Source: Serratia ureilytica
GTDB taxonomy: Bacteria > Pseudomonadota > Gammaproteobacteria > Enterobacterales > Enterobacteriaceae
Assembly: GCF_013375155.1 (NCBI RefSeq)
Contig: NZ_JABXOF010000004.1
Location: forward strand, 62,001 to 126,000
Length of the DNA stretch: 64,000 nucleotides
Direction of reading: 5' to 3'
Numbering within the stretch: the first letter of the stretch is position 1; each line of letters starts with the position of its first letter. The translations under genes and the position numbers were made by a program. Shown here one piece after another: positions 40,901 to 45,578 of the stretch. Below the pieces are notes generated by a model. The model was given only the letters and a program-made list of their open reading frames with translations. It ran no database searches and was not told the origin of the DNA.

Positions 40901-43759
40901 GTGACGCTGTTGGATAGCCAGGAACGCACCAACTATCCGTTCGTGTTGTCGGTCGAGGACGGCGGCGATTCGTTGGGCCTGACGGCACAGGTCAGACAGC
41001 CGATTGAAGCGCAGCGCGTGTGCGGTTACATGGCGCAGGCGTTGAGCGCCTTGGCGCAGGCGCTGGAAGAGGCGCCGCAGACACCGATCTGCGAACTGGA
41101 CGTGATGCCGGATGAGGAGTATGCGCTGCAGCTGTGCAGCTGGAATCATACGACGGAACCTTACCCGGCGGATACCTGCGTGCACGAACTGTTTGAACAA
41201 CAGGCGCAGTTGACGCCACAGGCCGTCGCCGTGATCCAGGGGGCGCGGCAGCTCAGTTACGCGCAGTTGAATGCGCGCGCTAACCGGTTGGCGCACCGGC
41301 TGATTGAGCGCGGCGTACAACCGGGCGATCGGGTCGCGGTGCGGCTGACGCGCAGCATCGAACTGGTTTGCGCCCAACTGGCGATCGTCAAGGCCGGTGC
41401 GGCGTATGTGCCCCTCGATCCGCAACTGCCGACCGCGCGTCAGGCGTGGATCGTCAATGACAGCGGCGCGTGTCTGATGCTGGCAGAGACCGCCGGCAAT
41501 GAGGGCATTCCGCAGCTGCCGGTCGAGGATTGCGAAGGCAATGACGGTAATCCGGCGTTGCGATTGTCGAGCGGCACGACGGCCTACATCATGTATACCT
41601 CCGGTTCGACCGGTACGCCGAAAGGGGTCATGACGCCGCACCAGGGCATTACTCGTTTGGTGCGCAACAATCGCTACGCCGCCTTTGACGCTGAAGACCG
41701 CGTTGCCTTTGCCGCCAACCCGGCGTTTGACGCCAGCACGATGGAGGTGTGGGCGGCCCTGCTGAACGGCGGTGCGCTGGTGGTGATAGCGCCGGAGGTC
41801 ATGATGGAAGCCGAACGTCTGGCGGCCGAACTGCAGCGTCATCGCATCACCACGCTGTTCTTGACCACCGCGTTGTTCAATCAGTATGTGCACAGCATCA
41901 GCGGCGCGCTGGCGCAGCTGAAATATCTGATCAGCGGGGGGGAGAAAGAGGATCCGGGCGCTTATGCGCGGTTGCTGCAAGAACAAGGGCCGGTGCAACT
42001 GATCCATGCCTATGGGCCGACGGAGACCACGACCTTTGCGACCACGGCGCGTATCGAGCGGGCCGAAGGGGAGGCGCGTTTGCCGATTGGTAAACCGATC
42101 GGCAATACCCGCGCGTACTTGTTGGACGCCCGTGGGCGCCCGGTGCCGATGGGGGCGATAGGAGAACTGCACATCGGCGGCGTGGGGGTGGCGTTGGGAT
42201 ACCTGAACCGGCCGGAACTGACGGCGCAGCGTTTCCTGAGCGATCCGTTCAACCCGGTCGGCGGCGGCCGCATGTATCGTACCGGCGATCTGGCGCGTTA
42301 TCTGCCGGACGGCTGTCTTGAATACCAAGGGCGGTGCGACCAGCAGGTCAAGTTGCGCGGGTTCCGCATCGAACCGGGCGAGATCGAGGTGCAGCTGGCA
42401 GCGAGCCCGTGGGTGCGGGAAGCGGTGGTGCAGGTTTGTTCGACGGAGCACCACCCGCGTCTGGTCGCCTGGATCGTACCGGCGGCCGAGGGGGAACGCA
42501 GCGCGCTGCAAGGGCAGTTGCGGGCCTATTTGAGCGAACGGTTGCCGGAGTACATGGTGCCGTCGGCTTATGTCTGGCTGGATGCGCTGCCGTTGACCGC
42601 CAACGGTAAGTTGGATCGGCGCGCCTTGCCGGAGCCGGAGTGTGCGGCAGTCGGCGCTCGGGAGTATGCGGCGCCTCAGGGTGAGACCGAAACGACGCTG
42701 GCGCGGGCATGGTGCGAGCTGCTCGAGATTGGCCAGATAGGACGCCACGACAATTTCTTCGAGCTCGGCGGCCATTCACTGCTGGCGGTGCGTCTCTCCA
42801 GCCAACTGCGTCAGCAAGGCATCACCTTGCCGGTACAGGCGATCTTCAACCATCCGATCTTGGCCGAATTGGCCGAACGGATCGATCGTCGCACCGCCGA
42901 GGCTCCGCTGTGCAAAGCGGTGCCGGCTCGCAGCAGCGGCAGCCGACCGCCGCTGTTCTTCGTCCCGACCGGCTTTGGCGATCACTCTTATGTATTTGAA
43001 TTGGCCAAGGAGATCGATGAAAGCTTCCCGGTCTACGCTGTGCCGTGGCCGGCGGTGGAGGAGAAGCCGGCGACCATGAGCGACATGGCCGCCAGCGCCG
43101 TGGCGTTGATTCGCGAAGTGCAGCCGCAGGGGCCCTACCATCTGGCGGGGTACTCTTCCGGCGGGGTGTTGGCCTATGCCATCGCCGAGCAACTGCAATC
43201 GAGCGGGGAAGCGGTCGCTTTCCTGGGGCTGATTGACACGTTGCGGCCGGTGGAGGCGATGCACAGCCCGGTCCAGCTGTTGCTGAACTGGGTGGAATCC
43301 ACGCAGGAGAGGCCGGATCCGCAGTTCTGTCAGCAGTTGGCCGAGCTGCCGCTACCGGAGGCGATAGCGGCCGTGCAACGCGCCGGGATCAAGACTCAGC
43401 GTGCGGAAGTGGCCGACGAGGCGGCCCTCTGGCAACAGCGACACCATTACGCCAAGCTGGTGGAGGCGACTCAGGTGCAGCCTGCATCGCTCAAGATCCA
43501 TCTGTTCAAGGCGAAGCAGGAGCAGGTTTCCGCCAATTCGCAGAACGAGCAGTTCCAGGTGTACTGGCAGAAGATCAAGCAGGCGGGATATTGCCGCGAA
43601 GACGCTTCCGCGCTGGGATGGGATAGGCTGTTGCCGCCGGCGACCGTCCGCGTCAGCCAGGTCAACGGCGACCATGTGTCGATGATGGAGCATCCGGTTC
43701 ACCGGCGTGAGCTGGGCCAGCACTTCAATCTGGCGTTGCGCGATCTCGGACAGGCGTAA
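25913..43759 (+). CDS. Five-module non-ribosomal peptide synthetase (stephensiolide-type lipodepsipentapeptide)
   Basis: About 5,948 residues, roughly 650 kDa. Order: starter C, formyltransferase-like remnant, half C domain, A1-T1, C2-A2-T2, dual E/C3-A3-T3, C4-A4-T4, dual E/C5-A5-T5, thioesterase. Specificity codes read by eye: A1 DFWNVGMVHK (Thr), A2 and A3 DVWHMSLVDK (Ser), A4 DALFIGAVIK and A5 DAMFIGATFK (aliphatic, probably Val/Ile). Both downstream dual E/C domains carry HHLLAEQGD plus HHLIGDH, so residues 2 and 4 should be D. Predicted product: acyl-L-Thr-D-Ser-L-Ser-D-X-L-X, closed by the thioesterase, as in the stephensiolides known from a mosquito-associated Serratia. The ATG at 25913 follows AGAG; the GTG at 25898 has no ribosome site. 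No phosphopantetheinyl transferase, MbtH protein, acyl ligase or exporter gene is adjacent, so these must be supplied from elsewhere. Confidence 0.93.
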   Translation: MNKQTDVKSGEFRAGSQAATEKVELHEITTAQRELWLGENISKDLSFNIWGYGQVDGPLNVKLLRQAIDAIVEETPALQAHFVEKDGELYQYRAPRTHEPLFTLDLSKEPDPLQAARRWMVADSALPRRATGEEPFSFYVITLAPQRYILYRRFHHMITDGRSAEEVMRRIAAYYNALASGGVIPEFANCNFSLLYENDIKYRDSSRFSSDQAFWREYTAAAPQSLSRRAVLTPDAAMHHNTQLLEKDALDRLQRQADNIGVHRAHILAAAVALCFYSLTGSEYLNFSMPVTGTRERNSIGMTSNVVPLIIKVEPQLSLAEFIQKVAAEIAKVVRHQLYRGEDIRRDNGATDSAWFGPSINIVSFDHGDPFWGCRTRWYYGGNIPSGDLQIMLYEDQQANELDVTFSDAAYANSLDDLDVLQRRFQFILRALNASTTGTIEALDRQVATLADAEAGGSFYANRRQPPAGGIIRWDRPAQALQRLVSSLSHGAGCATKILLAERVLGVTTLLAVSDERQAEPGTLLRIETDGWEIAAHPGVVRVGPFLRADDSIQPGDALAQACGLFVGSVLPTLSDAEASLLGAAYGASADSAAFWQPRLTRFYPAPFPPGPDRRADLPARWQATAWQRLEKIAGEQVLAAATLYLARMCNETDFQLGWITSNDRDWGRWAHLSARVLPLQVSVDHSYNFQQALAALEQEYGRLRAHADYHPALLTGDADLRAPQAWPTAVSIVSRRSETGLQPEDEGVAAIMASGSRAVLQICKADGAFRWVYDAASVADEQMLRATQHLLMLLNDAVRAGSHRRTIGELNLVSEEERTQLLQSLNHTVASHSPAACLHRLFEAQVKRTPDATAMTYGDDSLTYAELNTWANRWAHRLVELGVQPDSLVALCAGRGLPMLAGLLGILKAGGAYVPLDPAYSGERLQYILADSAPVLLLADELGRQALGGCEVPVLALEQPLTGKSDDLQDVEVRPSHLAYVIYTSGSTGKPKGVMVEHRQVARLFSATNAWFNFSAADKWCLFHSFAFDFSVWEIWGAWLYGGQLFIVPQEIARSAPDFYHFVCRSGITVLNQTPSAFKAFIQAQAHSEARHQLREIVFGGEMLKPSDLAPWFARPENRQTRLVNMYGITETTVHVTYRPLSAQDTAIVASPIGCRIPDLRLYLLGGDGEPVPMGAIGELYVGGEGVARGYLNRPELTAERFLEDPFNRAPGARMYRTGDLARYLPGGDIEYLGRNDQQVKIRGFRIECGEVEAQLSADPRVRSVAVDAIDDGDGNKRLVAWVVPAPETERATLATELRRHLQARLPDYMVPAAYVWLEALPLTGNGKLDKRALPVPQVDACAREAYAPPQGEAENLLAAIWHELLGVERIGRYDHFFELGGHSLMAVRLANRVQQAGWQLPLQALFASPVLHVLAQALQVAPTQESIPMLPVARDGELPLSFAQQRLWFLTQLEGMSETYHIPLALRLRGRLDRQALQQGLDALYARHESLRSRFITREDRPQVQILPANGLPLAFHDLRRHPAQAETLCRQAATQSFDLTQGPLVRAALLRLADEEHLFLLTCHHIVSDGWSTGILLRELGALYGAFRRGEADPLPPLTLQYPDYAAWQRRYLTPERLAAQAQYWRETLSDAPALLTLPTDRPRPTVQSFSGAEVPIAIDAELTQALRQFSRQHGGTLFMTVLAAWSLVLARMAGQQELVIGTPEANRGRLETESLVGFFVSTLALRIDLRDDPDLPTLLERVRHTVLAAQENRDLPFEQVVELVNPPRHLGYTPLFQVMLAWQDGSVRDIPLPGLQAELAGLEYSAAKFDLTLDLADTGEGISGTLNFATALFDRATAERYGVYLVQALRAMTLNNPRSVSHIDLLPLAEREHLLHGWNRTERDYPLDQTLAALFERQVRRTPDAIALVSGAESLSYARLNARANRLAHALIARGVGPDSRVAVCAERGLNMVTALFGILKAGGAYVPLDPAYPGERLQYILQDADPVLLLADAAGRAALGEPATPQLALEAALPETLSAENPAPRAQASHLAYVIYTSGSTGKPKGAMNEHRGVVNRLVWMQEAYGLTAADTVLQKTPFGFDVSVWEFFWPLMVGARLVMAKPEGHKDPDYLSRAIEQYGVTTLHFVPSMLQSFLADEQAATRCGNVVRVMCSGEALPAALVAEFYRRLPQAELHNLYGPTEAAVDVTAWHCSREADRVSVPIGRPIANTRIYLLDEHGQPVPLGAVGELYIGGVQVARGYLNRPDLTAERFLSDPFAPGGRMYRTGDVARYLANGDIEYLGRNDQQVKIRGFRIECGEIEATLATHPAVREAVVDARAVGDDKRLVAWVVPAADVAEETLAGALRQHVSAALPDYMVPSAWVVVAALPLSPNGKLDRRALPEPQGMQSQAAYEAPQGERETLLAEIWRELLNVEQVGRHDNFFELGGHSLLAVKLMAQLRRAGLAANVQTLFSTPTLAALAQAVSAQGEIDIPENRILPGCAAITPEMLPLATLSQPEIDAVVAQVPGGVANVQDIYALSPLQEGILFHHLLAEQGDPYQLSAVLRFDSRARLDAWLAAMQQVIDRHDILRTAFITQGVSSPVQVVWRKAELALSERRFDLADGPVWQQLAAGFDPLHQRQDLTRAPLLNFTVAQEEDGRWCALQQWHHLIGDHSTLAFMEQEVSEILAGRGARLGAAQPFRNAVAQARLTLSEAEHERFFRDMLADISEPVLPFGLSDVHGEGRQIVSRYQALSSALNLRLRRQARRLGVSLASLCHLAWAQVLARVSGRDAVVFGTVLLGRLQGGEGAERALGLFINTLPLRLDIDRRGAEAAAREAHVRLSGLLAHEHAPLALAQRCSGVSPGAPLFSALLNYRHNNGEAVSLPEGVSLLSAEERTNYPFVLSVEDGGDSLGITAQVTEAIDAQRVCDYMVQALDSLAQALEQAPDTPVCSLAVVPEAERELLLHGWNRTERDYPLDQTLAALFERQVRRTPDAIALVSGAESLSYARLNARANRLAHALIARGVGPDSRVAVCAERGLNMVTALFGILKAGGAYVPLDPAYPGERLQYILQDADPVLLLADAAGRAALGEPATPQLALEAALPETLSAENPAPRAQASHLAYVIYTSGSTGKPKGAMNEHCGVVNRLVWMQEAYGLTAADTVLQKTPFGFDVSVWEFFWPLMVGARLVMAKPEGHKDPDYLSRAIEEYGVTTLHFVPSMLQSFLADEQAATRCGNVVRVMCSGEALPAALVAEFYRRLPQAELHNLYGPTEAAVDVTAWHCSREADRVSVPIGRPIANTRIYLLDEHGQPVPLGAVGELYIGGVQVARGYLNRPDLTAERFLSDPFAPGGRMYRTGDVARYLANGDIEYLGRNDQQVKIRGFRIECGEIEATLATHPAVREAVVDARAVGDDKRLVAWVVPAADVAEETLAGALRQHVSAVLPDYMVPSAWVVVAALPLSPNGKLDRRALPEPQGIQSQAAYEAPQGERETLLAEIWRELLNVEQVGRHDNFFELGGHSLMAVRLTNRLQQMEWQLPLQTLFANPTLHVVAQQLQRTSEALPPIEALPRDAALPLSFAQQRLWFLTQLEGMSETYHIPLALSLRGELDLPAWRQSLDALYARHEALRSRFITVEGQPQTHILPADALPLTVHDLRGQQDTQSRARQLAQHLAEAPFELSSGPLVRAALLRLADEEHLFLLTCHHIVSDGWSTGILLRELGVLYGAFRRGEADPLPPPTLQYPDYAAWQRRYLTPERLAAQAQYWRETLSDAPALLTLPTDRPRPTVQSFSGAEVPIAIDAELTQALRQFSRQHGGTLFMTVLAAWSLVLARMAGQQELVIGTPEANRSRLETESLVGFFVSTLALRIDLRDDPDLPTLLERIRHTVLAAQENRDLPFEQVVELVNPPRHLGYTPLFQVMLAWQDGSVRNIPLPGLQAESAELGYRIAKYDLTLDLADNGEGISGTLNFATALFDRATAERYGAYLVQVLRAMATNASQSASHIDLLPAAERELLLYGWNRTAEAYPAQNPVHVQFEQWARRTPDAIALVNEADSLSYAQLNARANQLAHQLIGQGVRPGDRVATSLERSFSLVIAQLAILKAGAAYVPLDPHLPVARQAWIIGDSGTTLILCDRDLDREIAGEIECLRIDRLRQDPTHDPAVARAGDAPAYIMYTSGSTGTPKGVMVTHQGILRLAINNRFAAFERGDRFAFAANPAFDASTLEMWGALLNGASLAIIAPEVLTDADALAAALVRQEINVLFLTTSLFNQYVHSIAATLAQLKYLISGGEAADPHAFARMLKEAGPVRLVNAYGPTEGTVIATAAIVEQVGPWQRLPIGRPIGNTHIYLLDEHLQPVPLGATGELYIGGAGVALGYLNRAELTAERFLADPFNPGDRIYRTGDLARYLPDGNIDYQGRNDRQVKIRGFRIECGEIEARVAGHPAVREAVVDVLGEANNKRLVAWVVPEAEADRQTLAVTLRQYLAGMLPEFMLPTAWVALDTLPLTPNGKLDRRALPEPQEDAYVREVYAEPEGELETLLAGIWRELLGIERVGRHDNFFELGGHSLLAVKLMAQLRRVGLSAGVQTLFTAPTLSTLAQTLVTQQEVSVPANGIQPGCASITPEMLPLAALSQPEIDAVVAQVPGGVANVQDIYALSPLQEGILFHHLLAEQGDPYQLSAVLRFDSRARLDAWLAAMQQVIDRHDILRTAFITQGVSSPVQVVWRKAELSLQELRLDPAQGDIGSRLTALFDPRRVRPDLTRAPLLSFVAAREEEGSWCVLQQWHHLIGDHSTLAVMQEEINLILAGRGDELAKAPPFRNAVAQARLGVSNAEHEQFFRTLLADIDEPSLPFGLSDVHGEGRDISTAHLALPHALNQQLRRQARRMGVSLASLCHLAWAQVLARATGRDEVVFGTVLLGRMQAGDGAERALGLFINTLPLRLDVNEVGAESAALQAHIRLSGLLAHEHAPLALAQRCSGVAAGTPLFSALLNYRHNSGEETALPAGVTLLDSQERTNYPFVLSVEDGGDSLGLTAQVRQPIEAQRVCGYMAQALSALAQALEEAPQTPICELDVMPDEEYALQLCSWNHTTEPYPADTCVHELFEQQAQLTPQAVAVIQGARQLSYAQLNARANRLAHRLIERGVQPGDRVAVRLTRSIELVCAQLAIVKAGAAYVPLDPQLPTARQAWIVNDSGACLMLAETAGNEGIPQLPVEDCEGNDGNPALRLSSGTTAYIMYTSGSTGTPKGVMTPHQGITRLVRNNRYAAFDAEDRVAFAANPAFDASTMEVWAALLNGGALVVIAPEVMMEAERLAAELQRHRITTLFLTTALFNQYVHSISGALAQLKYLISGGEKEDPGAYARLLQEQGPVQLIHAYGPTETTTFATTARIERAEGEARLPIGKPIGNTRAYLLDARGRPVPMGAIGELHIGGVGVALGYLNRPELTAQRFLSDPFNPVGGGRMYRTGDLARYLPDGCLEYQGRCDQQVKLRGFRIEPGEIEVQLAASPWVREAVVQVCSTEHHPRLVAWIVPAAEGERSALQGQLRAYLSERLPEYMVPSAYVWLDALPLTANGKLDRRALPEPECAAVGAREYAAPQGETETTLARAWCELLEIGQIGRHDNFFELGGHSLLAVRLSSQLRQQGITLPVQAIFNHPILAELAERIDRRTAEAPLCKAVPARSSGSRPPLFFVPTGFGDHSYVFELAKEIDESFPVYAVPWPAVEEKPATMSDMAASAVALIREVQPQGPYHLAGYSSGGVLAYAIAEQLQSSGEAVAFLGLIDTLRPVEAMHSPVQLLLNWVESTQERPDPQFCQQLAELPLPEAIAAVQRAGIKTQRAEVADEAALWQQRHHYAKLVEATQVQPASLKIHLFKAKQEQVSANSQNEQFQVYWQKIKQAGYCREDASALGWDRLLPPATVRVSQVNGDHVSMMEHPVHRRELGQHFNLALRDLGQA
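25990..27235 (+). other. Starter condensation domain (fatty acyl loading)
   Basis: Residues about 27-440 of the synthetase. It opens with ITTAQRELWLGENIS and carries HHMITDG at residues 155-161. As there is no carrier domain before it, it should attach a fatty acyl group from acyl-CoA or ACP to threonine. The second half, for example 26761-26880, has about 41% G+C, far below the rest of the gene. Confidence 0.85.
27262..28400 (+). other. Formyltransferase C-terminal-like segment plus half condensation domain
   Basis: Residues about 450-830. The first part (GGIIRWDRPAQALQRLV..., EPGTLLRIETDGWEIA, GLFVGSVLPTLSDAEASLL) resembles the C-terminal subdomain of methionyl-tRNA formyltransferase-like units found at the start of some synthetases. 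From FWQPRL (about residue 595) to about 800 it resembles the C-terminal half of a condensation domain (LAAATLYLARM..., LSARVLPLQVSVDHSYNFQQAL). No HHxxxDG and no formyltransferase active-site motif is present, so this should be catalytically inert. Confidence 0.6.
28430..30160 (+). other. Module 1: A1 (threonine) and T1
   Basis: A3 core YTSGSTGKPKG starts at residue 984. Binding-pocket residues are D, F, W from FDFSVW, N from VLNQTP, V and G from IVFGGE, M from VNMYGITE, V and H from TTVHVTY, giving the threonine code. The carrier motif DHFFELGGHSL has its pantetheine Ser at residue 1385. Confidence 0.88.
30551..31316 (+). repeat. Direct repeat copy 1 within LCL condensation domains
   Basis: Near-identical to 36929-37694 at an offset of 6,378 bases; links C2 and C4 from just before HHIVSDG to the C-terminal part. 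Confidence 0.85.
31543..33220 (+). repeat. Direct repeat copy 1 (A2-T2)
   Basis: Matches 34765-36442 at a constant offset of 3,222 bases with about 15 substitutions seen by eye in 1.68 kb. It covers the end of one C domain linker, the entire A domain and most of the carrier domain. Confidence 0.9.
33381..33703 (+). repeat. Direct repeat copy 1 within dual E/C domains
   Basis: Near-identical to 39744-40066 at an offset of 6,363 bases; covers the N-terminal part with HHLLAEQGD. Confidence 0.85.
34765..36442 (+). repeat. Direct repeat copy 2 (A3-T3)
   Basis: Partner of 31543-33220. Coding changes noted are Arg to Cys in NEHRGVV, Gln to Glu in AIEQYG, Ala to Val in VSAALP and Met to Ile in PQGMQS. 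Confidence 0.9.
36590..39700 (+). other. Module 4: C4 (LCL type), A4 (aliphatic), T4
   Basis: HHIVSDG is at residue 3693. A4 pocket: FDASTL, VLFLTT, YLISGGE, VNAYGPTE, GTVIAT, giving D-A-L-F-I-G-A-V-I-K. This is a hydrophobic pocket but not a textbook code; Val, Ile or Leu are all possible. T4 Ser is residue 4556. The following dual E/C domain predicts D configuration. Confidence 0.8.
36929..37694 (+). repeat. Direct repeat copy 2 within LCL condensation domains
   Basis: Partner of 30551-31316. Confidence 0.85.
39730..42890 (+). other. Module 5: dual E/C5, A5 (aliphatic), T5
   Basis: HHLLAEQGD at residue 4656 and HHLIGDH at 4775 mark a dual E/C domain. A5 pocket: FDASTM, TLFLTT, YLISGGE, IHAYGPTE, TTTFAT, giving D-A-M-F-I-G-A-T-F-K, again aliphatic. 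T5 Ser is residue 5622. Confidence 0.8.
39744..40066 (+). repeat. Direct repeat copy 2 within dual E/C domains
   Basis: Partner of 33381-33703. Confidence 0.85.
42930..43756 (+). other. C-terminal thioesterase domain
   Basis: Single alpha/beta-hydrolase domain with GYSSGG (nucleophile Ser about residue 5748), an Asp in LGLIDTLRP and a His in VNGDHVSMMEHP. It should release the chain, most likely as a lactone through the threonine hydroxyl. Confidence 0.85.
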
Positions 43760-43782
43760 GTCGGCGGGATAGACGATCAGAA

Positions 43783-43807
43783 AGCCCTCGCAAGAGGGCT
43801 TTTTTTA
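43783..43807 (+). terminator. Intrinsic terminator after the synthetase gene
   Basis: Stem AGCCCTC / GAGGGCT with loop GCAA and a run of T residues. It shows that the synthetase gene ends its own transcript. Confidence 0.92.
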
Positions 43808-43846
43808 TCCGGTGACAACGCCCCGATGGCGCCGATGAACCTTTGT

Positions 43847-44542
43847 TTACCCGTTGGCGGCTTTGACGAGTTCCACCACCAACGGTGAAAGCTCGCCGCG
43901 CAGCGCGGCGCGTTCCGACTGGAACAGCGTGGCGGCGTAAAAACGCCGGCCCGGCAGTTCGATGGCGCGTACGTCGCCTTCGGTGTCGTGGCCGCTGATG
44001 ATCAGCGGGAAACGCTGCAGATCGGCGACGAAGTCCGGATTCACGCCGAAGTTGCAGTGGTAGCCTTCATGGGCGTTCAGGCTGCCGTAGGCCTGCGCGA
44101 CGCGGGTGTCAGGCTGAAAAACGATGTCGCCGGTTTTTTCCACCAGCGAGCAGCTCAATGGGGCGATCACCAGCCGGCCACCGCTGTCGGTTTCCGCATG
44201 ACCGGCGTCGTGCCAGCCCATCACATTGCGGGCGTATTCGACGATGGCGTATTGAAAACCGCCGCAGGAGCCGAGGAACGGCACGTCGTTTTCCCGCGCA
44301 TGACGGATCGCCATAAAGGCGCCGTCGTCGTGACGATACGGGCTGCCCGGCACCACCCAGATGGCGTCGAAATCTTGCAGCGCGTCGGGGGAGGTCAGGG
44401 TTTCGGTCGGGAGCCACTGGGGCTGAACGTCGATGTCGAGGTGGGCGGCGGTGAGCTGGAGTGCCACGGGGATAGCTTGGTGGGCCACGGCTTGCGGGTT
44501 GTGATCACCGACCAGAGCAATGCGAACTTGAGCTTTCATCAT
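43847..44542 (-). CDS. Class I glutamine amidotransferase-like protein related to the CTP synthase C-terminal region
   Basis: A 231-residue single domain. The nucleophile elbow GSCGGFQYAIVEYARNVMG is intact and the family resembles the glutaminase half of CTP synthase, but no synthetase half is present. Where CTP synthase has the QFHPE motif, this protein has LFQSE, so the triad His is Gln. Such proteins are annotated as CTP synthase C-terminal region-related; their function is unknown. AGGAACGG precedes the start (ATGATG). It lies convergent to the synthetase gene; I see no reason to link them. Confidence 0.78.
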   Translation of the reverse strand: MMKAQVRIALVGDHNPQAVAHQAIPVALQLTAAHLDIDVQPQWLPTETLTSPDALQDFDAIWVVPGSPYRHDDGAFMAIRHARENDVPFLGSCGGFQYAIVEYARNVMGWHDAGHAETDSGGRLVIAPLSCSLVEKTGDIVFQPDTRVAQAYGSLNAHEGYHCNFGVNPDFVADLQRFPLIISGHDTEGDVRAIELPGRRFYAATLFQSERAALRGELSPLVVELVKAANG

Positions 44543-44625
44543 TTCCGTTCCTGTGCGGGTAAAAAAGGAGATTACAGGAAAGTAGAGTGTCGAGCCGCCG
44601 CTTTTTAAACGTGACGCACAAAAAA

Positions 44626-44651
44626 GCCCGGCGTTGGCCGGGCTGAAAAAA
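44626..44651 (-). terminator. Intrinsic terminator between lpxP and the amidotransferase-like gene
   Basis: Stem AGCCCGGC / GCCGGGCT with loop GTTG and homopolymer flanks on both sides; on the minus strand it follows lpxP by 13 bases. Confidence 0.9.
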
Positions 44652-44657
44652 AGAGGG

Positions 44658-45578
44658 TCAGTACAGCGAGGGCGCGCCGGCCGGTCGGGTTTTGAAGCGG
44701 CGGTGCAGCCACATGTATTGCTCCGGCGCCCGCATGATCTCTTTCTCGATCACTTTGTTCATGTAAGCCGCCGCCGCCTGTTCGTCGCTGAGCGGATAGT
44801 CTTCCAGGGCCGGCTGGATCAGCAGGTCATAGCCGCGGCCGCGCTCGCGGCGAATCAGTACCACCGGCACCAGCGCCGGGTTGGCCATGCGCGCCAGCAT
44901 GAAGGTGCCGCTGGTGGTGGCGGCCTTATCGACGGCGAACAGCGGCGCGAATACGCTGCCGCGCGGGCCATAGTCCTGATCCGGCGCGAACCACACCGCC
45001 TCGCCGCGCTTGAGCGCATGCACCATGCCGCGCAAATCCTTGCGATCGATCATCGCCTTGTTGGAACGCATGCGGCCTTTGGTCTGCGCCCATTCCATCG
45101 CCTTGTTGTTATGCGGACGGTACATCGCCATCATCGGCTGACACAGGCCCATCGCCCGGCCGCCCAGCTCCAGCGACATAAAATGCACGCCGATCACCAG
45201 CACGCCGCGATCGTCGCGCTGCGCCATTTTGAGGTGGTTGATGCCGGAGACGTTGAACCAGCGCTTGACGCGTTTATCTGACCAGAACCAGGCCATGCCG
45301 GTTTCCAGCAGGCCCATGCCGAGGGATTCGAAATTGCCCACCACTTTGCGCTCGCGCTGCGCTTCGTCCATCTCGGGGAAGCACAGCTCGAGGTTGCGAC
45401 GGGTGATGGTGACGCGGCGCTTGAGAAAACGCATCGAGGTGCGTCCCATCCACACCCCCAGACGGTAGAGCAGCGGATAGGGGAGCTGTACCAGCAGGAA
45501 CAGCAGAGCGAGGCCGAACCAGGTTAGCCAGTAGCGCGGGTGCAGCAAGGCCAGTTGAAATGCTTTGGCTGATTTCAT
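44658..45578 (-). CDS. lpxP: Kdo2-lipid IVA palmitoleoyltransferase (LpxL/LpxP family)
   Basis: A 306-residue inner-membrane acyltransferase. The N-terminal membrane anchor (LALLFLLVQLPYPLLYRLGVWMG) is followed by the catalytic HxxxxE-type motif in GVHFMSLELGGRAMGL and the conserved APDQDYGPRGSVFAPLFAV. Compared with LpxL, the text VGVHFMSLELGGR, GLCQPMMAMYRPHNN and APDQDYG matches LpxP, the cold-induced enzyme that adds palmitoleate instead of laurate. Assignment to LpxP rather than LpxL rests on this by-eye comparison. The upstream gap is 300 bases. Confidence 0.85.
   Translation of the reverse strand: MKSAKAFQLALLHPRYWLTWFGLALLFLLVQLPYPLLYRLGVWMGRTSMRFLKRRVTITRRNLELCFPEMDEAQRERKVVGNFESLGMGLLETGMAWFWSDKRVKRWFNVSGINHLKMAQRDDRGVLVIGVHFMSLELGGRAMGLCQPMMAMYRPHNNKAMEWAQTKGRMRSNKAMIDRKDLRGMVHALKRGEAVWFAPDQDYGPRGSVFAPLFAVDKAATTSGTFMLARMANPALVPVVLIRRERGRGYDLLIQPALEDYPLSDEQAAAAYMNKVIEKEIMRAPEQYMWLHRRFKTRPAGAPSLY

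Noticed and set aside
25913..43759. Identification of the synthetase as SwrA (serrawettin W2) or SwrW (serrawettin W1).
   Set aside because: Five modules exclude SwrW, and the first three specificity codes (Thr, Ser, Ser) do not fit the Leu-Ser-Thr-Phe-Ile order of W2.
25303..43759. Treating cidR-cidAB and the amidotransferase-like gene as parts of the peptide biosynthetic cluster.
   Set aside because: cidAB and the synthetase are separated by 610 bases, the synthetase has its own terminator, and neither neighbour has a role expected in lipopeptide synthesis.
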